Of a DNA stretch of 64,000 nucleotides, positions 12,743-26,119 are shown in pieces. A program made the position numbers and the translations under genes. Source of the DNA: Sindora glabra (lineage: Eukaryota > Streptophyta > Magnoliopsida > Fabales > Fabaceae); the NCBI GenBank assembly GCA_020226215.1, contig CM035233.1:26601150-26665149 (forward strand), given 5' to 3'. The notes below the pieces were generated by a model. It saw only the letters and a list, made by a program, of their open reading frames with translations. It had not been told where the DNA came from and ran no database searches. The stretch's first letter is position 1, and each line of letters begins with the position of its first letter.

Positions 12743-15700
12743 TGATGTATAAAATTTTATCTATATTATTTTCTCCTATTTTTTACCTCTTAATATGTTA
12801 CATATACTTAATTTTATAAAATTGACCTCGTTATGTAATTGGAGTAGTTTTACAATGTTTTGAAATTATTCAATTAATGTAAGATTTTTATATTATTTTA
12901 AATTTTTAGCTATATCTTGAGTTTAAAATATCGAATTTGACTGATCTTTATATCATTGGAAGCTTAAAGGAAGCTTTACAACTTCTATATTTTGGTTAAA
13001 GCCTAGTTTAGATGTCTAAAAGTTTGAAATTAGTTAAGAATTTAAACTTTTGTTTCTATCTAAGTTGAGCTAAATTCGATTTTTAGGCCATATTAAAGCT
13101 CTAAAGTTCCAATCAAGGTAAAATTAGTGCCTAAAGTTTCCTAAGATCTAGCCTTACAACTTTCACATTTGTGGTTTAGTGAAACATGTAACATTCGAAG
13201 TCAATATTTAAATTTTATAAATTTCAATGATGAAGAATATTTATTTTATTTGGTTAATATTGATTTAAGTTTATTTCTAAATTTAAGGTTCAAGAATGTT
13301 AAAAATAATATTTATGATAATAATTGAAATTATTTATATATGGCTATTTTGATGCGAGATTAAATTAAAAATAATTTTTATAAGAAATTTCTCATAAATT
13401 GAGAAATTAGTTTTAGTAGTTATAAGTGCAAAGATTTATGGTCTATTGCATTTGATGAATGATTTTTTAGAATTGTGAAAATTTGAAATAAATTTATTTT
13501 AAATGATTATTATTAATTTAATACTTATTTAAATAATTTTTATAAAAAATTATGAATAATTTGTTTATAGTTAATAAATCATTTTGCTAATTAAGGAAAA
13601 TAAAAATATTTATTTTAGGACTTTTAATTTATTAAATTATTGTATATATTTGTATGTATATTGAGAGAAAATTTGAATGGTTGGGATTCCTTAAAATAAA
13701 ATGAGTGGATGAGATAAAAAGGAAGTATAGGATTTTAATGCATTGCAAGGCATGGGATAGAACCTTAAGGTTACTTTTTTCCTTTGTTTCCCCTTTGTCT
13801 AGATAGCTTTTACTCTATGTTCTCTTTCTTTTTTTTTTCAGCTATAGTAACCCTACTTCTATTTATTTCTAAATTTCTTTCTTTTCTCATCGTTTTTCAC
13901 TACTACTCCTTCTTTTCTCCCTTTCTCCTTCCTTTTCCTTCTGGCATTCCTCAACTTGTACTACTATCGTCATGTAATACAAGTTGTTATGATCATTGTT
14001 GTAATCATAAGCTAGCTCCTTTAAATTTGTAATCAAAAGATGTTAGTGAAGAGAAGTTATGTTTTCCTCTTTCTCCTATTGGAGTTTCAACATTCTCCCT
14101 TGTGGTTGCCAGCATTCCTCCCTCTAGCTCTATCTCAATCAATCTCAGTTGGTGGAAGTTGGGAGGATTTGTTCGATTATAGCTAAGAAAACTATTGAGG
14201 AGCTACTATTTGTTTGGTAGAAGTGAGCAATTGCTGGTCCTCCTTAATTCCAACAAGATCAACTCAGAGAAGTAAGTTGAGTTATGCGATGAAATGCTTA
14301 TATTTTTGCTATTGTGAACTTGGATTTGAAAAACTCATTTTTTTATGGATATTTGAATATATAATGATAGTTTGGAAGAAGAATATAATTTTTATGCTAT
14401 AAATTGCTAGAAAAGGATGATTAGAGTATATATGAAACATTTTATTCTATTATTTGAAAGGTTTACACATGAATCAAAGAACCTTCTTGTGTTCTTTGAT
14501 ATATATATATGATTATATAAAAAAATTTCTTTTTATATTCAAAAATGATAAAATACTGTGATGTGAGCAAATATAGTGTATTGTGTTCTAATATTTTTGA
14601 ATAGTTCAAGCTTGATCTAAAAACACTTATTTTATGTGTGTTTGAAATATATACTGAGGACTTTAGAAAATGGAAGTGTTATGATATAGAATATTGGAGC
14701 AAAAGAATTAGAATACCTCTAAAGTATTACATTGTAAAATTTTAAAGATTTGAGCTTGAATTAGGAAAACATCCTTTTGTCATCTTATTCTAGATATTTG
14801 AAATAATACTAATGTTGGAACATTACACCATAATATTTTCATATGTGTGACCTTGATTACAAATCACTATATAATAGCACATTTTGGTTTTGTAAGATAA
14901 TGTTAGGAAAGATAATAAAATGCATTAAAGGAAATGAAGGATGATTAAGTGGTATAAAATTAGCCATTTAAGACTTTAAGTTCTAATAATTATATTTGTA
15001 TGGTTTCAATATGAAAATTTCTAAATAATAACATATTTGAATTACAAGTTAATTTTACAAATGGGTTGTTAACAAGGAGTACCAAACTATCATGTTTGGA
15101 AATAAAATAAATGATGTCATTATTAAAAGAATCCTTTTGAAGTTTAAAGTTTTAATATCTTACTCGCATAGCCATAATCCCAGAATTCTTACATTGTGGT
15201 GAGTTTTTTTTTATTAAGGATATGATTTTAGAAAATAGGTAAAGTATGATTTGGATTATTAAGATATGATTACCTCAGAGTTTGAAATAGAATATTTGAA
15301 AAGAAAATTAATGATATCAATATTTATGATTATAATTTATCATTATAGTTCCTAATTAGGAAAAAAGGAAAAAAAGTGAAAAGGAACTATTTCAAGTTTC
15401 TATGAGGAATGTGCACCTACTAGGTGAGTATATATCTCACCACTAAACTTTTATCTAAATTAAATATAATTTAAATGTTGTGAATTGTATTTTTCTCATT
15501 GTTAGTACTAGTTTTATATTTTTGTATAAATATATTGATATTCAAGTATAAAGTTTGTTTTGTGGTATATTGAAAGAATATTATTAGATCAGAGTACACA
15601 GTGAAACCATGCTAGTGTTGTTTCTAACCATTGACAGATTGTGTTTGAATACAATGGTATTTGTGTTATAGCCATATAGGAAAATATAACAGCATTGCTA

Positions 15701-17935
15701 TATGCTCATGTATATGTCATTATGTGCTTAGTATAGTCTAATGATGAAACTATGACTTTATATAGAAATGTTATAAATAATTGTAATATAGGAGTTAAGC
15801 TCTCTTATGTTTACTAATTAAGGATCATGCCAGTAGTGGCATTGGAAATTATAAATAATGATGGATAGTGTGAAAGTCAAATAAAGAATTCCTGGTAAAT
15901 AATTATAAAGGATGTAAAAATTGATTTGAAAGCTAGATAAGAAATCCCCAATAAACAATTGAGATAAATATTGTATCGATCTAGAAGCTAAGAAAAAGGC
16001 TATACCAATGTTTATTGTAACTAGATGTGTGATATTAGAAGCTATTTGTATTTGATTGTTACAATTGATGTTCTTGTGATTATTCATCTATATTTAACCT
16101 TAAAGCCTATTTATGGTTGTGTTAACTACCTGGAATAGGTAGTATGTGTTGTGATGATGATGTTGTTCATTATCTAATAGTTCCATGATTCTTATGCAGA
16201 AGAACTCCTATTCCAAGATTTGGTTTCATAGGTTTTAGAAATTTAAGAAATGGGTTTATTAATAGTTTTGAATTTAATATATGCTTAACTTACAATTGTT
16301 ATATGTAAAATTAATCTCCCATAAGATAATGGCAGATATATGCTCACTGAGTTCTCATAACTTACTCTATTTATTTTCAATGTTTTACAAGTTAAAATAA
16401 ATAAATTTAAGTTTAATGCTTCAACGGAGATCAAAGACCACCTGGTAAAATGATTTGATAGTTAGGTTTCATTTGAATTAAAATTGCATTCAAATAATGA
16501 TTTTTTGAAGTATATGATGTGAGTAATTGATTACATATGTATAGAATTGACACTGTAAAGTATTGTGTGTATGTTTGTTACTATCATATTTGGAAAATAA
16601 TATAGGTTTGAATTATAAGGTGTGTAGCCTTTAGGAAGTGTCAAAAAAAAAGGGAGATTTTGTTTTTTTACAAAAATTTAAATGAAAATTTTTAATTCCT
16701 TCGAAATTTGCAAACTTTCATTGGATAGAAAGAGTAAAAATTATTAAAGCTTATGGATACTAGTAACGAGATCCACGCTAGTCATGATCAAGTTAGATCA
16801 TGACAAAACTACATAGTTTTAGGAGTTTTACAATAACTAGAAGTTAGACTTATGAAATTTTACTATAGTAACTCTTGTAGTATATTATTTTGTAAATTCA
16901 ATTTTGGGCTTTTAAAATTAGCAAAACCCTATTCTTTGTAACCATAGGAGGCATATAATTCTAGTCCATTAGTTTTAGTCTTATAAAAAATCAAATATAA
17001 TTTTTTTTTTGCTTTAAAAGGTAAGAATACTTCTACATTTTTGCATAATTCTGCAAAAATTCTAGATATCAACTTCTCTCTTGTCTAAGTTTGTTCTTCT
17101 TTATCAATGGAAGATTAAATTTTTTATCGATTTAAGGAATTTAAGGCTCATGATTATTTGGATTATGAGATACTAAATTATAATGTTAACTTTTTCTAAT
17201 TGATTTTCCTCTTTCCCTCACTATGTTGATTGCTTGAAATTTCACGAATGCTAATTTGGTATAATTTTTGCCCAAACTTGTGTTTTCTGAAGTTTATCTA
17301 TTTTTTATGTTAAATTATTATTGGTTAATCACTATTTTTCATGTGGGAATAGAGGATTTAAATATTAAATTAGAGGTGTTTAGTATAATCCTTCAATTTA
17401 GTTGAATTTTATTTTTAAATCAATTTTGATCTAATTTTACGTATTATAATGGTTGCTTAATTCTACTAATCTTAATTGATCAAATTCTAGATGGTTATCT
17501 TATATAGAATTCATGAATTATTGTAAGGGTTCCGGATAATTCAAGGTTGAAAAATCAATCGAAATTATTAATTATATTTAATCTATGATTAATCCATACA
17601 AGAGTTTTCAAACTTTTAGATCAGTTGTTTTGTTGTATTAATTTTCTTTTTGTGTTACTCTATATTCTATGTTTGTTAGTACATTTTGTTTAATTTCAAT
17701 TCAAACTACCCCTATTTAGTTTTAGTAGCATTATGTTTTGTTCTGTTTTTTACATACCATACTACATATTTGCATTTTATTCTATTTTGCATTCTATTTG
17801 TAATCATAGTTACTAAATCATTGTGAAAGGATATATCAAGTGGATCACTAAAGTTCAACTTAGTTGTTACCTTATATTGCAAAATTCTTATCAACTAGTA
17901 ATATTTAAGTTAAATGTATTGCAATGCATGTGTTT
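12743..17935 (+). mobile_element. 5' LTR of Athila/Tat-type gypsy element, split by a nested solo LTR
   Basis: The LTR starts TGATGTATAAAATTTTATC at 12,743, matching the start (TGATGTGCCGGATTTTATC, minus strand) of the fragment ending at 40,537. It runs to 13,186, is interrupted by another solo LTR (13,187-16,805), resumes at 16,806 and ends at about 17,935, just before the primer binding site. Net length is about 1.57 kb, like the uninterrupted copies. Continuity at the break is shown by the reverse-oriented relative near 40,100, where the TTTAG...AAACTA...AGTTTTGG sequence is unbroken. Confidence 0.7.
13187..16805 (+). mobile_element. Solo LTR (3.6 kb, TGTAACA...TGACA), copy A
   Basis: It begins TGTAACATTCGAAG and ends GTTAGATCATGACA. 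Flanking 5-mers are AAACA (13,182-13,186) and AAACT (16,806-16,810), one mismatch; the related unbroken LTR has AAACT. A second copy of the same repeat at 22,449-35,971 aligns along its length, including GGAAATTCCCAACAAACAA-like blocks near 15,940/35,070 and the TGTATTGTGTGTATG block near 16,560/35,715. TGTAAC starts and long length suggest a Del/Tekay-type chromovirus LTR, but this is inference. Open frames inside (for example 13,784-14,032) lie in pyrimidine-rich non-coding sequence. Confidence 0.65.
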
Positions 17936-17941
17936 AAATTT

Positions 17942-17959
17942 TGGTGCCATTGCTAGGGG
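17942..17959 (+). other. Primer binding site, Asp-tRNA type (Athila/Tat)
   Basis: TGGTGCCATTGCTAGGGG differs only by transitions from the tRNA-Asp-complementary site TGGCGCCGTTGCCGGGGA known from Athila-group elements. It lies directly after the 5' LTR and marks the beginning of the internal region. Confidence 0.7.
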
Positions 17960-18539
17960 TCCACTTAAATTTATTCGTTCTCATCTTTTACTAGTTATGT
18001 ATTTTATAATTGTTTAGGCATTCTAGTCAATTTTTGTATCTGTTAGTATTTCCTTGCATTTTACAGTATCTATCACTTTTTTGCATTTTCTTGCATTCTT
18101 TGGCTATTGCATACTTTTCCATTTCAATTCATCTTTTTTCATCATATATTATTTCATTTTACGTTTTACTAGCAATTTTTAGCTTATCTAAACAAGTTGC
18201 ACACATACTACCCCTACCCTTTGAACTAGTGTTTAAGTGATTAGTTTCAATTAAGCTAAAATTTTTTATAGTGATATAATATATTTTTATGATCAAGATT
18301 ATCTATGAGCCCCATATTTTTTAGCTAAATTCCGTTGTTTAGACCTCTTTTTAAGTTTTTAAGAATTTTTATTGCATTTTTGGGTTTTACATGGCTCTAG
18401 CTTTCATTCTATGGTGGTCCTATAATTTTTAAAAATATTTAAATTAGTTAATTAGATGTGTTTTGAGTGATTTTTAATAATGCATTGGTATTTTAGTTTT
18501 TTTGTGTTTCTGTGGTTCTATTTATTGTAATGTAGTACA
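17960..18539 (+). other. Untranslated leader of Athila/Tat element
   Basis: T-rich non-coding leader between primer binding site and gag, with several TTGCATTTT-like words, as is common in this lineage. The open frame at 18,010-18,240 is T-rich leader sequence and is not considered a gene. Confidence 0.55.
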
Positions 18540-19262
18540 TGACCAAGCAATTTATTAGTGAATTACTAGATTTTGACTTTGAAATAAATAGAAATTTTCA
18601 TTTTCTTTGTATGACTAAAAGTACATGTAGACATAGCATTCCCCCCTATTTTGATTCTTTAGATAATTTTGATAACATGATTAACAATAGGACATTAAAG
18701 GAATTGGCTAGCCTTACCACCTTTTATGCATCCAATATTTTAAACTTGATGCTAATTTTAAGCTTAAATTTAGGTTAATACATTTGCTTCTTGGATTTCA
18801 TAGTCTTGCAAGTGAGGATCCTTGAAAGCATTTAAATAAGTTCTATGTGGTTTTGCTCAACCATAAAGCCTCATGACATTTTAAAACACCACATCAAATT
18901 AAGGGTATTTCCTTTCTTACTTACTAATATAGCCAAGAATTAGATATATTATCTTTAACTAGGTTCTATTACAAGTTAAAATACTATGAAAAGGTTATTC
19001 CTTAAGAAATTATTTCCTGCTTTAAGAGCTACTACCATCTAGAAGAAACATATGTGGCATAAGGTAGATAACTGGTAAGACATTATATGAATATTGGAAA
19101 ATATTCAAGAAGTTATGTTCAAGTTATTCACACCACCTAATTAGTGAATAACTTTTAATCTATTATTTTTATGAAGGACTTCTTCCCATGTATACAAGTA
19201 TGGTTGATGTTGCAAGTGGTGGAGTATTAGTAAATAAAACCCCTAAGGAAACCAAGGGTTTA

Positions 19263-19595
19263 GGGTCTATTTGTTTTCTATTTTTAAAAATAGTTTTTAT
19301 TTTTTTATTTTTAAAAATAGAAAAACCTATTTGCCAACCTATTTTTAAAAATTATTCTCTAAATATGTAACTTAAAAAAATAACCTTTAGTTATTTTCTA
19401 AGCTTTTTTTATTGTTTTAAATGTTATTTTTTTATTAAATAAAATATTTCCTTATTTATGATATCAACTAGCCTCTAATTTTAATTTTCCTTTAATCCAA
19501 AAATAGTTTTTGAAAACAAGAAAATAGTTTTTAAAAATAGTTTATGAAAATTATTTTTAAAAACACAAAAATAAAAACATATCTAAATATACTCA
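19263..19595. mobile_element. MITE with TA target duplication
   Basis: A 333-bp AT-rich element beginning GGGTCTATTTGTTTTC; the reverse complement of its right end is TGAGTATATTTAGATATG, an imperfect terminal inverted repeat. TA lies on both sides (19,261-19,262 and 19,596-19,597). Deleting the insert plus one TA rejoins the gag codons for GL|IANM. The TA target suggests Tc1/mariner type, but the internal TTTTTAAAAATAG repeats also resemble hAT MITEs, so the superfamily is uncertain. Confidence 0.6.
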
Positions 19596-19740
19596 TAATA
19601 GCTAATATGGCAGCAAACTCTTAATAATTTAGCACCAAACTGATTACTACCACTAGAGATTTGAATGAGATGAACTTCTTTCATGTAGATTAATAAAGAA
19701 TAGAGTACAAATTTGATGAATTAACTTCTTTAGTAAGACG

Positions 19741-20168
19741 TAGGGGTGCTAATTCGGGTTAACAAGTTAGGTTCAAGTCGGGTTGGGCATAACCCGAACT
19801 TATTTATGCTCAACCTGAACATAACCCGTTTATTAAACGGGTTAACCTAAAACGACTTGTCTAACCCAAATATACATAATATACTTATATAGTAGTAATA
19901 CAATCCATTTAACTCGATCCGAACCCGTTTATCAACTCATTTATATTAATTTTTTATTTTACATAAATTAATAATTAATAAATGGGTTAAATGGGTTACT
20001 TGAGTTGGGTTAACTCGATTAATAACTCATATAACTTAAACGGGTTCAAATAAGTTAAACGGGTTAATCCGAACCCGACACGAAATTTATTCAAGTCAGA
20101 TAGGTCAACCCGTTTAAGCCTGAACTGAACCCGTTTAACTCATGTCGTGTCGAAAATTGCCATCCCTA
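19741..20168. mobile_element. hAT-type MITE with 8-bp target duplication
   Basis: A 428-bp element with ends TAGGGGTGCTAATTCG and, reverse complemented, TAGGGATGGCAATTTTCG. It is flanked by GTAAGACG (19,733-19,740) and GTAAGACA (20,169-20,176), an 8-bp duplication with one mismatch, the hAT length. The interior is full of CGGGTTAA / AACCCG words in both orientations, as in the widespread plant hAT MITEs of this type. Confidence 0.85.
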
Positions 20169-20499
20169 GTAAGACAAATGGTTATACGATAATCGTAACT
20201 CTAAACTCTTCTTCTTGCCTGACTTTGTGAATCATGTTGTTGTCTAACTTATTCCACTACTCCATGTCCTACATTATAAGATGATGATGGTTAATATTAA
20301 GCCTATGCAGTAGAAATTTTTCCTAAAAAACTTCAGTACCAATACTAACAACAACTGCCTAACTAAAACCCTGGTCTAAAAGCAAATCAAAACTTTAGAT
20401 ATAGCATAAATTCTAGCCAAGTTCAATATCCTCCTACTTACAATAGAATTTCAGCCAATCTTGTTCCTAAACTATATTCAAATTCAACTTTCTTTTAGT

Positions 20500-21655
20500 C
20501 TTTTTTTTAAGATTTTACCAAGCAAATGGCTACATATAACTTGTAATTTTAGTAAAGAATGGAAGCCACAATCACCAATTGATAAACTTAAATTGGTTAA
20601 TTATCTTCTACCATAAGAGAACTCAAAGCACAAGGTTTAGGACAACCTTCTTCTAGCAATACAAAAGGCAAAGAAATTATGAATGTAATGATGCCTCATC
20701 TTCATAACTAGAAGCAAGCCATCAAATAAAAGAGAACAAGTATAAGTAACTAAAGAAAAAAATAACACATGATGAAAGTGAGGTAACTTCTTTTCTTAAA
20801 TCCTTGCCTCCTATTAATTTTTCTATTCCTTTTCTCTTTCCAAGAAGAGTTATTCTAACAAAAAATAAAAAGAGGATGAAAAATAGATTTTTGATTCCTT
20901 TCGAAAAGAAAAAGTTAACATACTTTTGCTAGATTTGATAAAACAAATTCTAAGATATGCTAACTTTTTGAAAAATTTATCCATCAATAAAAGAAAATCA
21001 TGGGATGATAAGAAAGTAAGTGTGGGGGAAAATATATCTATCATTATTTAAAGAATATTCCTAAGATAATGTAAAGATCTAAGTAGATTCACCATTTCAT
21101 ATGTTATAGGAAAAATTAGAATTGAGCATGCTATACTAGACTTTATATCTTCAATTAATGTTATGCCCCTTTCTTTTTTTTAATGCTTTAAATTTGGAAC
21201 CTTTGAAACAAATAAGGGTGGTTATACAATTAATAAATAGATCTAACATTTATCTTTTAGGTGTTATTGAGGATGTTTTAGTTTAGGTTGATGAACTTAT
21301 TTTTCAGTAGATTTTTACATCTTGAAAATGGAAAATGAGAAATTCGAGATTCTTTCCCTAATTATTCATGGTTTGCCTTTTTTTCAAAGCAGTAAAAACT
21401 ATGATTAATGTTTGAGATAGAACACTATCCATGGAATTTAATAGTGTAAAAGCCAAGTTTGATGCTTATGAGGCTATACATGATGATTATATGTCTTCTC
21501 TTCATATTTTTGTGCCTTTAGTGCACGATGTTGCTCCTTTTGATTTTATGATTCTATTTTAGATGTTACTGGTTCTAGTGTTGTTATTTTTGATATTGTT
21601 GGTTTTCATTTTATTGATTCTAATATACTTTTTGATCTACTTATAATGATATAAT
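20500..21655 (+). other. Degenerate internal region of Athila/Tat element
   Basis: No family motif could be identified in any frame. Position between gag and the 3' end suggests decayed pol sequence with large deletions. An AAGTGTGGGGGAAAATATAT tract at about 21,019-21,038 resembles an Athila-type polypurine tract and could mark an internal rearrangement. Confidence 0.35.
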
Positions 21656-22448
21656 TGTTAAATTTTCTGAGATTTTTGAATTTATAGATTGTGTGGATGG
21701 CTATAAGTGTAATTGTTATGATAATAACACTAAGTGTGCCATATGTGTGGAGATTTTAACATTTATAGGTGATATGAATAATGTTGTTTCAAAATGTGAA
21801 AAAAAACTATGATCATGTAGAAATACAATTTACAAAAATGATTTTTACCATTAACTTAATACCTTTTAGTGATCCTTTCAAATTTGAATTTTTAAAGGGG
21901 AAAGAGTGATTCCTTACTAATCATGTTGAATTCATTATAAAAGATGATGTTGAACATTCAAGAAAGAGTAAATTGAAGATAACACTTGGAAAAATTATAT
22001 TGGATGATCCTAATTTGCAAAAGATCTCTTTGATGGATGATATAAAGATCAATAATTTAGAAGAAATAAAAGTAGTCAATGATCATGTGGGCCCTAATTG
22101 AAAAAATTAAAGCTATGTCTAACTAAAGACATTAAAAAAAGATACTTCTTGATAGGTAATCCAGGATTTTTAGATTTGCTTTCTTTTACTCTTCTCTTTT
22201 ATTTTACTTATCCTTTATCCTTCTAGATATTGATATGCTTTACATTGAAAACAATGTAAAATTTAAGTGTGAGAGGAGACTTCTAGGATTTATTTTATAT
22301 TTTATGTATTCATTTGATGCTTTTAAAGTTAAAAAGAATAGAAAAATTAAAAAACAAAGTGTTTTTTTACTTGATTTTGAATTTTTTTAGTTTCTTTCTA
22401 TTAATAGAGATTTTACATTTTTCATGAGTAGGATTCAATTGAAATTAG
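21655..22448 (+). pseudogene. 3' internal end and polypurine tract of Athila/Tat element
   Basis: A frame with KCAICVEILTFIGDM (about 21,733) and further HSRKSKLKITLGKIILDDP (about 21,955) precedes ACATTGAAAACAATGTAAAA and TTTAAGTGTGAGAGGAG at about 22,237-22,277. The latter pair resembles the CATTGGGGACAATG...TTTAAGTGTGGGGG layout at the 3' end of Athila-type internal regions. The untranslated sequence that follows is cut at 22,448 by solo LTR copy B and resumes at 35,972. Which LTR originally followed cannot be seen. Confidence 0.5.
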
Positions 22449-24702
22449 TATAATATCCTAAGTTTAAATTTGAAGTTTAATAAATTTTGTTACTTGTGGA
22501 CAAGTATTTATTTATTCAGTTAATATCTAATTTTAAATTATTTTTTGTGTTAATAGTTTAGAAACATTGAAAATAATACTAGTGATAATATTTGTAAAAT
22601 ATTTCTTTTTGTATGGCTATCATTAATTTAATATTAAATTAAAATAATTTTAAGGCATGAGGATTTATAAAATAATTCATTGGTATTTAAAGAATTATTT
22701 TTAAGAACTTTTGAAGGTTTGAAATAGATTTATTTTTAAATAGGCATTATTGACTTGGGGCTTATTTAAATATTTTTTCTAAAAATTTATGAAGTAATTT
22801 ATTTTTATTTGATAGATCATTTTTATGAATGGTAAAAGTTGAAAATAATTTGATTAAACAAAGGTACAAAGGATTTATGAAATAAATTATTTATATTTAA
22901 TAAATTACTTTTAAGAATTGTAAAATTTTAAAATAATTATTTAAAGCCTTTAAATTTATTAAACTATTCTAAATTTATATTTACATGCATGTATAAGAGA
23001 AAGAATGAAAATAATTGAGTTGAAATTTTAAATAAATCAGTTTTATGAAGATGAATCTTAGTCAAATAAAAGGGTAGTTGAGATTTAATCAAAAAATGGA
23101 TTTATAATAAGGGGAGAAACACCAAATCATCACCCTTAGCTGCCTTTTTTTATTTCTTTTTTCCATTTCCAGAAGCTCCCTCTCTCTCATCAGCTCACCA
23201 CCTCTCTCTTCTCTTTATGTGATTTCCTTTCTTTCTCGTTCTCCCTTCTTTTTTGCTCTTGTGTTAACCTTCTGCATGTGATTATTGGAGCCATGTCGTA
23301 GTAAGCCCCTTGTGTCTGTCTCTTTACACTGCTAGTGGTGGTGAGCGGCAATCACTCAGAGCGGATATGAGTTGGGTTCAATTCATAAGAGCTTGGATTA
23401 GCAACATCATTCTTGGAGGCTCTTTCGATGAGCTTTTGGTGGTTTCTCCTATGACCATCTTTAATTCCAACAGTTGTAAGTAGTAGATAGTGCAAGGATT
23501 GGATGTAAAGCATGGCATCGATTGGGTGCTTGAAGTTGTTGATTTACTTTACTTCTGCTAGTGTTCCGGCATGATCTCCTAACCAACAAGTTCCATTGAG
23601 CTCTAGTCAAGTTTTAAGAAAGTAGGCGGGCTAATCTGACGATTACACTTTAACATTTTGATTGTTATAGGTTTAATCTAAAACAAAATATAATATATAT
23701 AAATAAAATAAACATATAAAGTAAGATTACATGTTATAGAATATTACAAAATGTGATTAGAGTATTTATGGGAAATTATGCACTAGTACTTTGAATGATA
23801 TATGTACAATTAAGGGAACCCCTAAATTGTTAATTTAGATTGATGTAGGGAAATTGATTCGCAAGTGTTTTAAATTATATATATTTTGAGCCATCAAGTA
23901 TTTAAAAAAAATATAAGTGGAATTATTTTGGAATATTGTATTATAGTATTTTAGTGGTAGTCATGTATTCTAGAAACCTATCTTTACGTGTTATTGAAAA
24001 TATGATGGTGTTTTTTGAAAAATTAAAAATATTGTGCTCTAGAATGTTAGATTTAAACCAATAAAGTTAATCTAGAGCATAAAATTTGAATAGTTTTGAT
24101 TGTGAGGATGTAAATCAGAGAAGTCTTTTATGAGTAGTTTTCAAATATATAATGATGGTTTCAAAACAATAAAAGTTTTATGATATAGATTATTAGAATA
24201 TTATGAATAGAATGATTGTGGAATATTATAATTTCATATTTTGAAAGATTCCAACTTGATTCAAAAGAATCTATTTTACATAAATTATGGATTTTTAGTA
24301 ATATTTTTGAAAAATGATATTTTTATGCTATGAAGCAATGAATCTATATGACTAAAGCCTTTTAGAGCATCATATATGAAAATATTAGAAAGTTTGAATA
24401 TAATGTAGAAAGCTTTGTTTTATCATATTATTTGGATACTAAGTATAGTATTGATAAAAATATATTCATACTAGATTATGATACTTAAAGTGTATTTATA
24501 TCTTAAAATTTAATATTTTAATGTGCAAAGTAAGCAATAGATAGCTTTGAATTAAAGAAAATGAGTAATGATTATTTATTTATAATTTGTGAATGGTAAT
24601 AATAGGAGAAAAATGTAAAAAGATGAATATGAATGTTTTGGCACCTCCATGGATGGATCAACGTTATTAGATGAGTATATATCTTACCACTATTTTTATT
24701 TC

Positions 24703-25032
24703 CATAAATTATACTGTAGTGCTATTTCTCAAACTTCCTTTCAAAAATGTGGTAGAGGTTATCTTTATTAAAAATAAGTGCATGTTTTATAATTTATGAA
24801 TATTATAATCCTAAAATACCCTTTTTCCTAATTACGAGATACCTTTCACGGCATTGTATTTTGAAATTTGCTCTGATCAATCCTTATTCGTTGTTTATTA
24901 TTCAAAATTTCACAATTCCTTTGATCTATTTCATCATGATAATCTTTGGATTCCTTTCACATCGTCATTGCCTTATTAATCCACTCTTCTTTTACGATTG
25001 CATTGTTATTAGATAATTGAAATTTTCTGTCA
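24703..25032 (+). other. MULE left end and transposase upstream region
   Basis: 330 bp between the left end and the inferred transposase start; presumably promoter and 5' UTR. No terminal inverted repeat and none of the AGTAACATGTTACT palindromes were seen here. Confidence 0.45.
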
Positions 25033-26119
25033 ATGGAACAGTGTGTGTTGCTCTTATGTAAGTGCAGGAAATAAACTGTGGTATTGAGGATCAATAATGG
25101 TATAGATTATGATGATCTAGTTCGGATGATATGTGCGAAGGTAAAGGATCTGTTTACTTATGATTTTTCTTTGTCATATTCTATTCCCAGCCATCCTATT
25201 TGTTTGCTGAGGAATAAGTCAGAACTGGAAAATATGGTTGAATTGATTCGCATTCTGGACTTGAAATATGTGAATGTTAGTGTTAATATGGTTTTTGTAT
25301 CACATTCGTCTTTTGATGATGTTGCTGTTTTGGAGGAATAGTTTACTAATTCAAATATGGACTGTGATGGTGCCTTGGTTCCAAGCCTGTGTTATTTACG
25401 CAATGCAAGGGTTTTATTGTCTGATTCATGGTCAAGTGTAGTTAACCATGTTAGTCAGAGTTTTGTTGGTGGTGTTGATGAGTTTAGGAATGCATTGTGC
25501 AAGTATTTGATACAAAGAGGTTTTTCATTTGATTATGTTAGAAATACAAAAATGAAAGTGACAGTTGTTTGCTCAAAGAAGCATGAGGAAGGATGTGAGT
25601 GGGCTGTCACAGCTTCATTGTCTAAGGTAAATGGTTTTTTCTAAATTAAGAAATTAGTCAATAATCACACCTGTGGTCTTGTGTTAAACAATTTAACTTC
25701 AAGAACAATGAGTTCTAAATTGATTTCTAAATTGGTTGTGGATTTAGTTAGGGGATCTCCATCATTGACAACAAATGATGTCATAGATCATTTTCAAAAT
25801 AATTATGGATTGGTAATTCCATATTGTAAGGCATGGCATGCAATGGAGAAAGCAAAGGGTATGGTATTTGGTAATTTTGATGACTCCTTTAAACAAATCA
25901 GTTAGTATGTATCTGTTATGAATGATGTAAATCTAAGTAACTGCACTGTGGTGGATGTGGATAACAATAACTGGAGATTCAAAAGGATGTTTGTGGCATT
26001 TTGTGCTTGCATTGAAGGATTCAGGTTCTGCAGACTTGTTTTGTTTATTGATGGTACTTTTTTAAAGTCTAGGTTCAATGGGGTTATCCTTTCAGCTACT
26101 GGCAAGGATGGCAATGAAG

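Larger units (their letters stand above)
18540..20500 (+). pseudogene. Athila-type gag pseudogene split by two MITEs
   Basis: Gag forms the retrotransposon particle. Recognisable Athila-type segments in order: TLKELASLTTFYASN near 18,695; KPHDILKHHIKLRVFPF near 18,866-18,915; MKRLFLKKLFPALRA near 18,986-19,030; DVASGGVLVNKTPKE near 19,205-19,250; IANMAANS at about 19,598-19,622; FDELTSLVRR near 19,712-19,741; and NPGLKANQNF near 20,370. Many in-frame stops and frameshifts separate them. Two MITEs (19,263-19,595 and 19,741-20,168) sit between conserved blocks. The usual family order is preserved, supporting a single ancestral gag. Sequence from about 20,500 to 21,650 is too degenerate to assign, and RT, RNase H and integrase of this element are missing, so the internal region is heavily deleted. 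Confidence 0.7.

Noticed and set aside
13784..14032. Open frame of 82 codons rich in Phe, Ser and Leu
   Set aside because: Lies in the pyrimidine-rich block of a solo LTR and is not kept in the second copy at about 23,140-23,300.
23130..23660. Less AT-rich block that could be a host exon
   Set aside because: It aligns in position and composition with 13,770-14,200 in the other copy of the same LTR and has no sustained open frame.
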